Below, one piece after another: positions 1 to 4,162 of a DNA stretch of 5,289 nt. The translations under genes were made by a program, and so were the position numbers. The notes beneath the pieces are model-generated. The model was not told the origin of the DNA. It made no database searches and saw only the letters and a program-made list of their open reading frames with translations. Each line of letters begins with the position of its first letter. Position 1 is the first letter of the stretch. Source of the stretch: Calditrichota bacterium (GTDB lineage: Bacteria; Zixibacteria; MSB-5A5; GN15; FEB-12); the NCBI GenBank assembly GCA_008501655.1, contig QQUK01000083.1, positions 1-5,289 of the forward strand, written 5' to 3'.

Positions 1-48
1 CTCGACATTGAACTCTATCGAGTTCAATACAACGGAACCCGACCTACT
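1..48 (+). repeat. Direct repeat copy 1 (partner at 418-465)
   Basis: This stretch matches 418-465 with four substitutions and no gaps. It contains the perfect hairpin at 7-28 (9-bp arms ATTGAACTC/GAGTTCAAT, loop TATC) followed by the tail GAACCCGACCTAC at 35-47. The window starts inside or at the edge of the repeat, so its left boundary cannot be seen. Confidence 0.9.
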
Positions 49-100
49 AAAATTGCGGTTTCAGTTGACAATCGACCTTCGGTGAATCAGCACCTGACAC

Positions 101-114
101 AACTTTTAAAAGTT
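101..114. repeat. 14-bp perfect palindrome
   Basis: AACTTTTAAAAGTT is a perfect 14-bp palindrome without a loop, lying between repeat copy 1 and the CTCCTGC hairpin. It could be a protein-binding half-site pair or simply AT-rich chance; no gene start is near enough to call it an operator. Confidence 0.5.
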
Positions 115-128
115 ATAAACGAACCCCT

Positions 129-146
129 CTCCTGCGAAGGCAGGAG
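129..146. repeat. CTCCTGC/GCAGGAG hairpin
   Basis: Seven-bp arms CTCCTGC (129-135) and GCAGGAG (140-146) flank the loop GAAG. Its core CCTGCGAA also occurs in the hairpin at 331-350 (TCCTGCGAACGCAGGA), so the two are probably diverged members of one palindrome family. Confidence 0.7.
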
Positions 147-169
147 TCTCATATAAAATATTACAGATT

Positions 170-211
170 GTCGGGTTCTTCGCTCGCTGTTGCTCGTTCA
201 GGGAACCCGAC
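170..211. repeat. GTCGGGTTC outer-stem module, variant A
   Basis: Perfect 9-bp arms GTCGGGTTC (170-178) and GAACCCGAC (203-211) enclose a 24-base interior that forms no obvious hairpin. The arms and the following CTAC are shared with the module at 409-460, whose interior is entirely different. This is therefore a frame-plus-cassette repeat. Confidence 0.8.
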
Positions 212-224
212 CTACGAAAGTTGA

Positions 225-246
225 TGTCAGGAAAGGGTTCCTGACA
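225..246. repeat. TGTCAGGAA/TTCCTGACA hairpin
   Basis: Perfect 9-bp arms TGTCAGGAA (225-233) and TTCCTGACA (238-246) flank the loop AGGG. It begins about ten bases after the tail of the 170-211 module. No T-run follows, so a terminator function is not indicated. Confidence 0.8.
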
Positions 247-257
247 GCGCAAGGAGG

Positions 258-277
258 GGCAGACGAGGGCGTCTGCC
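258..277 (+). repeat. 20-bp GGCAGAC palindrome, copy A
   Basis: GGCAGAC (258-264) and GTCTGCC (271-277) pair around the loop GAGGGC. With copies at 382-401 and 2393-2412, both read on the other strand, it fits the 20-bp consensus GGCAGACRRGGRYGTCTGCC. It has no T-run on either side and therefore does not look like a terminator at this place. Confidence 0.85.
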
Positions 278-292
278 GCCCACGAAAAAGTC

Positions 293-311
293 CACTTCGA
301 CAAGCTCAGTG
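293..311. repeat. CTTCGACAAGCTCAG-type dispersed element
   Basis: CACTTCGACAAGCTCAGTG is an imperfect palindrome with CACT/AGTG ends. The core CTTCGACAAGCTCAG is one I recall as a recurrent intergenic repeat in many bacterial genomes. Identification is by recollection of the motif, not by a search. Confidence 0.5.
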
Positions 312-330
312 TAATTTTTCAAACAATGTC

Positions 331-350
331 ATTCCTGCGAACGCAGGAAT
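331..350. repeat. ATTCCTGCG/CGCAGGAAT hairpin
   Basis: Nine-bp arms ATTCCTGCG (331-339) and CGCAGGAAT (342-350) are separated by AA. The motif GTCATTCCTGCGAACGCAGG is a familiar dispersed repeat in many bacteria. Its translation, VIPANAGIQ, is a well-known source of falsely annotated small proteins, and a frame running through this island shows exactly that peptide. Confidence 0.8.
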
Positions 351-381
351 CCAGTTTCGGTTAAGTCTCAAAAGTGTGCAA

Positions 382-401
382 GGCAGACATCCCTGTCTGC
401 C
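382..401 (-). repeat. 20-bp GGCAGAC palindrome, copy B
   Basis: GGCAGACA (382-389) and TGTCTGCC (394-401) form an 8-bp stem with the loop TCCC. Read on the minus strand it is GGCAGACAGGGATGTCTGCC, differing from the terminator-embedded copy at 2393-2412 at three of 20 positions. Confidence 0.85.
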
Positions 402-408
402 GGTATTT

Positions 409-460
409 GTCGGGTTTCTCGACATTGAACTCTGTCGAGTTCAATACGACAGAATCCGAC
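409..460. repeat. GTCGGGTTY outer-stem module, variant B with nested hairpin
   Basis: The outer arms 409-417 (GTCGGGTTT) and 452-460 (GAATCCGAC) pair over 9 bp with two G-U wobbles. They enclose the TTGAACTC hairpin of direct repeat copy 2 (424-445). The outer frame matches the module at 170-211, which lacks this inner hairpin. Copy 1 at the window start has the same interior and the same right arm, so its left arm should lie just outside the window. Confidence 0.75.
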
Positions 461-465
461 CTACT
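418..465 (+). repeat. Direct repeat copy 2 (partner at 1-48)
   Basis: This is the second copy of the ~48-bp repeat. Its inner hairpin has 9-bp arms ATTGAACTC (424-432) and GAGTTCAAT (437-445) around the loop TGTC, and it ends with GAATCCGACCTAC (452-464). The arms are unchanged relative to copy 1. One substitution falls in the hairpin loop and the other three fall between the hairpin and the end of the tail, which suggests that the secondary structure has been kept. Confidence 0.9.
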
Positions 466-523
466 CCTTATTTGAACTGAATTTATCCTCTGTTTTCATA
501 TTTCTCTTGCCTAATTCAGATTT

Positions 524-529
524 TATAAT
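524..529 (+). promoter_or_regulatory. Candidate -10 box for the gene at 564
   Basis: A perfect TATAAT stands 34 bases upstream of the ATG at 564. The hexamer 17 bases further upstream (TTTCTC, 501-506) is a poor -35, so this is only a candidate. If it is used, transcription would start near 536, downstream of the TTG codon at 507, which argues against that codon as a start. Confidence 0.4.
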
Positions 530-563
530 AGATTATTTAGTATATGATAAAAGGAGTAATGCG

Positions 564-962
564 ATGGCAGGAATTAGAAAACTGATTCAGCCAAAATCCA
601 AATACAATAACTCAATCCCTTTCACCTACGAAGCAAAAGTCGATATCCTCCATGGATACAATGGACTGCATCTTTATAATACATACATTTCTGACACAAT
701 TTGCGGATTACTTGATTATTTGGCTGAACGGCAGATCAAACCGGATGATGTTCAAATTGTTGGTGTTTACAAAAACAAGGAGACTTCATTTGATATTTCA
801 GTCTGTATTGATGAAAAAGGCGACTGGCTCAGCCGCCCGAATATTTGTAAAAAACTTGAATCTCATTTCCGAATGACAATGGAGGATGCATACAAAGGGC
901 ATACCGGAAATGAGACTTGTTTGTACAATGACCGCAACACAAAGGGGTATGGTCCTTATTGA
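564..962 (+). CDS. Unrecognised 132-residue cytoplasmic protein with four cysteines
   Basis: I do not recognise a named family. The predicted protein is soluble, with no signal peptide or membrane segment. A basic N-terminus (about 1-15) is followed by a segment reading PFTYEAKVDILHGYNG (about 19-34), then ISDTICGLLDYLAERQIKPDD (about 42-62) that looks helical, then a strand-like QIVGVYK. The C-terminal part has cysteines at 81, 95 and 119 (with Cys47, four in all) and ends in the Gly/Tyr-rich KGYGPY. The cysteines are too widely spaced to call a zinc ribbon. I chose the ATG at 564 because AAAAGGAG (549-556) stands 7 bases upstream. The frame opens further up at a TTG (507), but that has no ribosome binding site and lies upstream of the likely transcript start. 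The stop is one base from the stop of the convergent lipoprotein gene. Confidence 0.75.
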   Translation: MAGIRKLIQPKSKYNNSIPFTYEAKVDILHGYNGLHLYNTYISDTICGLLDYLAERQIKPDDVQIVGVYKNKETSFDISVCIDEKGDWLSRPNICKKLESHFRMTMEDAYKGHTGNETCLYNDRNTKGYGPY

Positions 963-963
963 T

Positions 964-1383
964 TTAAGATTCCGGGTAATGATTCCAGAATACAATCTTC
1001 CATGAACCGTCGATGATATGCATATCCTGCACGATTCCGGGACGATTCTCTTTCCCTTTACCTTCATCAGGATAGATCCGAACCCGCCAGACATCGTTGT
1101 TGTAATCGTTGCCTATTAACGTTGTCTTGAGCCATTCGATTTTCCACCCATCGGTATTTTTGCAGTATTCCCTGAAAGTCGAACCGTTGTCTGTTATCAA
1201 TTCTTTGACATATTCCGGGGCAAAGTTAAGTTCTGCTTTATTATAATTTTCATACAAAATATCAACATAGGTTTCCATCAGAACCTGTTCCGGTGATTTA
1301 CCGTTGGCATCAAGCGGTGCCTTTTTTTCTGAGCATCCGACAACTAATGCACAGACCATTATCAATAAAATTATCTTTTTCAT
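964..1383 (-). CDS. Small secreted lipoprotein, possibly NTF2/DUF4878-like
   Basis: A 139-residue protein with a clear type II signal peptide: Met-Lys-Lys, a hydrophobic stretch IILLIMVCALVV, and the lipobox V-V-G-C with the lipidated cysteine at 17. Residue +2 is Ser, not Asp, so outer-membrane sorting is expected if the host has a Lol system. The mature part begins with a spacer and SPEQVLMETYVDILYENYNKAEL, a helix typical of small DUF4878 or NTF2-like lipoproteins, and ends in strands including WRVRIYP and DGSWKIVFWNHYPES. The family assignment rests on this pattern only and the substrate is unknown. The start is the ATG at 1381-1383, with AAGGAG five bases upstream. A GTG two codons earlier overlaps that ribosome binding site and cannot use it. 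The gene is divergent from the DUF2089 operon and convergent, with a one-base gap, with the 564-962 gene. Confidence 0.8.
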   Translation of the reverse strand: MKKIILLIMVCALVVGCSEKKAPLDANGKSPEQVLMETYVDILYENYNKAELNFAPEYVKELITDNGSTFREYCKNTDGWKIEWLKTTLIGNDYNNDVWRVRIYPDEGKGKENRPGIVQDMHIIDGSWKIVFWNHYPES

Positions 1384-1582
1384 ATCCACTCCTTATCTGC
1401 ATTGGGATTTCCTCTCTCACTATTTAAATCGGTTAAATCAGTGATATTACTTAGAAATATTCATATTTTGAACTAATTCCTTCATATATATTAATTTATT
1501 TAATATTTTATAAATTATAATGAATCTTTTTTAATATTATCCGTATATATAATTAAAATAGTTAATATAAAGGAAATATAAT
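1384..1582. promoter_or_regulatory. AT-rich divergent intergenic region
   Basis: This region separates the lipoprotein gene (-) from the DUF2089 operon (+) and must hold promoters for both. For the plus strand, TATAAT boxes occur at 1516-1521 and 1548-1553, neither with a convincing -35. For the minus strand, TTCAAA (1467-1472) and TATTAC-like TAATAT (1444-1449) are spaced by 17 bases, a weak candidate promoter. Downstream of that -10, on the minus strand, TTAAATC occurs twice in plus orientation at 1424-1430 and 1433-1439, a 9-base period that might be an operator. Positions 1441-1582 are extremely AT-rich with many TTAAT and ATATT repeats, so chance matches to -10 boxes are expected. AAAGGA at 1569-1574 is the ribosome binding site of the next gene. 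Confidence 0.5.
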
Positions 1583-1951
1583 ATGAAAAAAGACTGGTCT
1601 TATATTACGAAACTATCTGAGAATAAACAGGTTACGGTACAAAAAGTCAGGATTGACCATCTTGATATGGCAATAGAGGCAGATTTTGAGCTCCCACCGC
1701 TTGCTAAATTAGCTGTTGATGATCAGATATTTGCTGCTGTTTTCTTAAAATCCCATGGTTCAATCAAGGAGATGGAAAAGCATTTTGGAGTCAGTTACCC
1801 GACCATCAAAAACCGGTTAAACAGGATTTCAACACAGCTTGATTTTGTCGAAGTTGAGACCACTGAAACCAAAGAAAGTCCCCTTGATTTACTTGAACGG
1901 GGAGATATTGATGTTGAAGAAGCAATTAAACGATTAGATAAAGGAGAATAA
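1583..1951 (+). CDS. DUF2089-family helix-turn-helix regulator (no zinc ribbon)
   Basis: The 122-residue protein matches what I know of DUF2089. The segment FELPPLAKLAVDDQIFAAVF (about 35-54) leads into a helix-turn-helix at about 56-83, SHGSIKEMEKHFGVSYPTIK followed by NRLNRI, as in small DNA-binding proteins. Many family members start with a CxxC zinc ribbon; this one contains no cysteine at all and has a short strand-like N-terminal region (about 16-35) in its place, like a recognisable cysteine-free subgroup. The C-terminal 100-118, SPLDLLERGDIDVEEAIKRL, resembles the SHOCT-like motif that begins the next protein. AAAGGA lies 8 bases before the ATG. The next gene starts two bases after the stop, so the two are co-translated. 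The likely role is transcriptional regulation; the target is unknown, and autoregulation from the AT-rich upstream region is a guess. Confidence 0.85.
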   Translation: MKKDWSYITKLSENKQVTVQKVRIDHLDMAIEADFELPPLAKLAVDDQIFAAVFLKSHGSIKEMEKHFGVSYPTIKNRLNRISTQLDFVEVETTETKESPLDLLERGDIDVEEAIKRLDKGE

Positions 1952-1953
1952 CT

Positions 1954-2385
1954 ATGTCCGAAGAGAGAAAAAAGATTTTGGAGATGCTTGCATCGGGAAA
2001 AATCACAGCCGATGAAGCCGACCGCCTTTTGACCGTCTTTGATAAAAACAAAACAGAGCAGACTATACATCCTGATTCAGAGACAATCAACTCATCGTCT
2101 AAACCAAAATATTTGTACGTTAAAATTAAAGGGGGTTGTCACAACGATCGGGAAAATGTTGATGTAAAGATCCCTTTAGCACTTCTGAAGGCTGGAATTA
2201 AAATCAGTTCTCTTATGCCTGACAGAGTAAAAGGTAAAATCTATACAAACTTATCTGACCAGGGATTAGATTTTAATCTGAATGAACTTGATGGAAAAAA
2301 ATTAGATGAGATAATAGTCGCACTCAGAAATAACCCTGTTGACATAGACTCGGATAAAGAATCGATAAAGATATACTGCGCTTAA
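1954..2385 (+). CDS. SHOCT-like domain protein, partner of the DUF2089 regulator
   Basis: A 143-residue protein. Residues 6-30 (KKILEMLASGKITADEADRL and what follows) form the two-helix SHOCT-like motif also found at the N-terminus of DUF4097/YvlB-type proteins. A polar linker (about 31-50) follows. The C-terminal domain (about 52-141) has strands KYLYVKIKG and ENVDVKIPLALLKAGIKI, then LDEIIVALRNNPVDID and ESIKIYCA, a pattern I associate with the small proteins regularly encoded next to DUF2089 genes. There is no membrane segment or signal peptide. AAAGGAG (1940-1946), inside the end of the upstream gene, serves the ATG at 1954. The gene pair shares a related motif at the end of one protein and the start of the other. 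Direct interaction, perhaps with this protein acting as co-regulator or anti-factor, is inference. The bidirectional terminator follows right after the stop. Confidence 0.8.
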   Translation: MSEERKKILEMLASGKITADEADRLLTVFDKNKTEQTIHPDSETINSSSKPKYLYVKIKGGCHNDRENVDVKIPLALLKAGIKISSLMPDRVKGKIYTNLSDQGLDFNLNELDGKKLDEIIVALRNNPVDIDSDKESIKIYCA

Positions 2386-2386
2386 A

Positions 2387-2418
2387 AAATAAGGCAGACA
2401 TCCTCGTCTGCTTTATTT
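2387..2418. terminator. Bidirectional rho-independent terminator containing GGCAGAC palindrome copy C
   Basis: A 13-bp stem (2387-2399 with 2406-2418, one G-U wobble at 2393/2412) has the loop ATCCTC. The GC core GCAGAC/GTCTGC is flanked by AAATAA on one side and TTTATTT on the other, so a U-rich tail is produced on both strands. It sits between the convergent SHOCT-like gene and the methyltransferase gene; the stop codon of the latter (2413-2415) lies in the right arm. The core 2393-2412, read on the minus strand, matches the repeat family at 258-277 and 382-401. Confidence 0.85.
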
Positions 2419-2985
2419 TATTATCCCGTGAAAAAGATAAAGCATCATCGAAGGATCTTTGGAACCGCCTAAACCGTACATCTCGACAACATCCATATAG
2501 CGGGAGAAACGTTCTTTGATATCTTTCTCAGGATCCTGACAAAGCCTGAGATGTGAAGCGTTGTCATCATGATTCGGAATAGAACCGATAAAATGTGTTT
2601 TTGGGGGAAGCATCCGGATAATTTGCATATCATCGAGGTGTTCGAGGACTTCCAGAGCTATGACGACATTATAATCTTCCGGCTGATAGTTTTCAATATT
2701 GTAAGCATCACCGACAAAAAAATTGGTTTCGGGACACAGTTGTTTGCATTTCTCAATACCAACGGTACTGAAATCAAACCCGCGATACGGTATTGAGGCA
2801 TCATGAATCATTTTCCCTATATCACCCAGTCCGCATCCGATTTCCAAAACAGATGGATTTTCAATTTTTAGAATCATTCCCATAACGAATTTATACAGCT
2901 CCTGATAAGCTGCCGTGGAATAATCGTTGGCATAGATGGCATCGTAATATGAAGCCGGTTGTTCTTTATTTTCGGTAATAATCAT
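2413..2985 (-). CDS. Class I SAM-dependent methyltransferase
   Basis: A 190-residue cytoplasmic protein with a Rossmann-type methyltransferase fold. Motif I is VLEIGCGLGDIGKMI at about 46-60, the acidic residue at the end of strand 2 is D71 (YRGFDFS), GDAYN is at about 92-96, and the post-motif ALEVLEHLDD is at 110-119. The later IGSIPNHDDNASHLRL (about 133-148) resembles the S-x-PN-containing region of UbiG-like small-molecule or glycan methyltransferases. The N-terminal YYDAIYANDYSTAAYQELY looks like a substrate-side cap. The substrate cannot be read from the sequence. The start ATG at 2983-2985 has AAAAGGAAG just upstream on the minus strand. It is the last gene of the minus-strand series, 83 bases behind the ParB-like gene. 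It may be read through from there or have its own promoter; I found no convincing one in the gap. Confidence 0.9.
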   Translation of the reverse strand: MIITENKEQPASYYDAIYANDYSTAAYQELYKFVMGMILKIENPSVLEIGCGLGDIGKMIHDASIPYRGFDFSTVGIEKCKQLCPETNFFVGDAYNIENYQPEDYNVVIALEVLEHLDDMQIIRMLPPKTHFIGSIPNHDDNASHLRLCQDPEKDIKERFSRYMDVVEMYGLGGSKDPSMMLYLFHGIIK

Positions 2986-3068
2986 TTATCTTCCTTTTCG
3001 CATCACATTTGAGTCACACAGATGTTATCGGTAATGTGGAAAGAAAGCTTTAGAGAAAATAATATTGA
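2986..3068. other. Intergenic gap between ParB-like and methyltransferase genes
   Basis: These 83 bases hold the methyltransferase ribosome binding site (near 2991-2998) and a 6-bp inverted repeat CACATT (3004-3009)/AATGTG (3033-3038) with a long loop. I see neither a GC-rich terminator hairpin with a T-run nor a -35/-10 pair with good spacing. Whether it separates two transcription units is open. Confidence 0.4.
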
Positions 3069-3449
3069 TTAATAGCTTAATTCATCCGGTAAAACATTTA
3101 TAAAATCCGGTTCCGGTGTCTTTTGAAATTTAACAGCTTGAATTGTTTTGAAACCTGAGATAAAAGCTTTTACTACACGATGCATGCCGTCCATGACAGC
3201 ACCTTCGGCAGAAAGAATAATCGGAAATTTTAAATCGGCTTCTTGTACTAATTTGATATGTTCTGAAATAGATCGGCAGGTTGGGACTGCATTGTCATCC
3301 TGATACCAGAACGGTTCATCGAGTTCTTTGATTTGGGAGGTTTCAATTTCAAAGACGGGAAAACCTTTGGCGCTTTCAATCAGTTTATCGATATCCCAGG
3401 CGCTATATTTACCATTCTTTAATAATTGTAGATGATATTGTTTTCTCAT
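3069..3449 (-). CDS. Single-domain ParB/sulfiredoxin-like protein
   Basis: A 126-residue protein. KYSAWDIDKLIESAKGFPVFEIETSQIKELDEPFWY (about 14-49) is followed by the ParB/sulfiredoxin-superfamily signature in FPIILSAEGAVMDGMHRVVK (about 75-94), in which DGMHR (87-91) corresponds to the conserved D-G-x-H-R nucleotide-binding motif. It lacks the helix-turn-helix and dimerisation domains of true chromosome-partitioning ParB and has no ParA neighbour, so a partition role is unlikely. Similar stand-alone proteins with WD(V/I)D..LI and VMDGMHR occur widely, with no assigned function that I know. The gene starts 14 bases after the response-regulator stop. The only ribosome-binding-like sequence, GGGAG, overlaps that stop region about 17 bases away, so translation is probably coupled to the regulator gene. 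NTP binding or hydrolysis is family inference. Confidence 0.8.
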   Translation of the reverse strand: MRKQYHLQLLKNGKYSAWDIDKLIESAKGFPVFEIETSQIKELDEPFWYQDDNAVPTCRSISEHIKLVQEADLKFPIILSAEGAVMDGMHRVVKAFISGFKTIQAVKFQKTPEPDFINVLPDELSY

Positions 3450-3463
3450 TGAAGAAATATAGC

Positions 3464-4162
3464 TTAACTCCCTATTTTCGTAAACCGATAACCCACACCC
3501 CGGATGGTTTCGATATATCTGGAATTTTTCGGGTCGTCCTCAAAAATTTTCCGGAGTCTTAAGATAAAATTATCAATCGTCCGGTTAGTCGGATAGGTAT
3601 GATAGCCCCAGACAGCATCCAGCAACTGGTCACGCGAGACGACTTTACCGGTCCGTTCGATTAAGTATTTCATTACCATACATTCTTTCCGGGTAAGCTG
3701 CACTTCCCCGCCGGGTCCTTTGGCTACATACGATGAAAAATTAATTTCCCGTCCATCAAACTCATAGACATCCTCGGTCTCCTCTCCCGGATCGAGCCAG
3801 GCAAGTCTTCGGAAAATCCCCTGAATGCGGGCTAACAATTCGGAGACATCAAACGGTTTTGTGATATAATCATCACCACCGGCAAGGAGTCCTTCGACTT
3901 TCTGGTCGGACTGGTCACGGGCGGTAATAAAAATCACCGGGATAGTTGCACCGGTTGTGCGGATCTGTTTGGTGAGTGTCAATCCATCGGTGCCGGGAAG
4001 CATGATATCCATCAGTATCAGATCAAAATTCCCTTTTTCATATTCCGTCATCACCTGATTGCCGTTGTCGACATGGACGACCTGATACCCCTCAGCCTCA
4101 AGGTTTATAACCAATCCATCGGCAACGTTTGAATCATCTTCAACTAACAATATTGTTTTCAT
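3464..4162 (-). CDS. OmpR/PhoB-family response regulator
   Basis: A 232-residue two-domain transcription factor. The receiver domain (1-~118) has the acidic pair D9/D10 (LLVEDDSN), the phosphoacceptor D52 in LILMDIMLPGTDG, T80 in FITAR and K102 in TKPFDV, so all catalytic residues are present. GLLAGGDDY has a Gly where Ala is usual. The winged-helix DNA-binding domain (~132-229) shows the PhoB-type features VQLTRKECMVMKYLIERTGK, the recognition-helix region TNRTIDNFILRLRKIFEDD and the hairpin wing ETIRGVGYRF. Its first 23 bases overlap the histidine kinase gene, and there is no strong ribosome binding site in front of the ATG, so translation should be coupled to that of the kinase. Targets cannot be told from the sequence; autoregulation at the 5182-5210 promoter would be typical of the family. 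Confidence 0.96.
   Translation of the reverse strand: MKTILLVEDDSNVADGLVINLEAEGYQVVHVDNGNQVMTEYEKGNFDLILMDIMLPGTDGLTLTKQIRTTGATIPVIFITARDQSDQKVEGLLAGGDDYITKPFDVSELLARIQGIFRRLAWLDPGEETEDVYEFDGREINFSSYVAKGPGGEVQLTRKECMVMKYLIERTGKVVSRDQLLDAVWGYHTYPTNRTIDNFILRLRKIFEDDPKNSRYIETIRGVGYRFTKIGS

Larger units (their letters stand above)
1..563. other. Gene-free region: palindrome/repeat island, then leader of the first gene
   Basis: No credible coding sequence is present. Open frames here on both strands run straight through palindromes and would encode repeat-derived peptides. About 465 bases are packed with short, mostly perfect inverted repeats (near 7-28, 101-114, 129-146, 170-211, 225-246, 258-277, 331-350, 382-401 and 409-460), nearly end to end. 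The sequences differ from each other, so this is a mosaic of several small dispersed repeat families rather than one tandem array. Positions 466-563 are AT-rich and hold a TATAAT box and the ribosome binding site of the gene starting at 564. What the island does is unknown; such elements are often non-autonomous mobile palindromes or transcript-end and mRNA-stability elements. Confidence 0.75.

Noticed and set aside
106..303. Open frame of 65 codons on - through the repeat island
   Set aside because: It consists of the same repeats read backwards, with no ribosome binding site and no recognisable domain.
1..465. CRISPR array
   Set aside because: The palindromes are different sequences without regular spacing, there are no unique spacers of uniform length, and no cas gene is nearby.
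190..480. Open frame of 96 codons on + through the repeat island
   Set aside because: It translates palindromes, including the VIPANAGIQ peptide known from false annotations of this repeat type, and has no ribosome binding site or protein-like composition.
507..563. TTG at 507 as an upstream start for the 564-962 gene
   Set aside because: No ribosome binding site precedes it, a TATAAT box lies inside the extension, and the ATG at 564 has a well-spaced AAAAGGAG.
798..1094. 98-codon frame on - across the convergent gene ends
   Set aside because: It overlaps two well-supported genes in other frames and has no family features. Frames at 652-876 (+), 1795-2070 (-), 2569-2796 (+), 4493-4711 (-) and 4632-4832 (+) were rejected for the same reason.
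1384..1389. GTG start two codons upstream of the lipoprotein ATG
   Set aside because: It overlaps the AAGGAG that serves the ATG at 1381-1383, leaving no spacing for initiation.
3069..3449. Chromosome or plasmid partition parB gene
   Set aside because: Only the small catalytic-type domain is present, without helix-turn-helix or ParA, and no parS-like repeat was seen.
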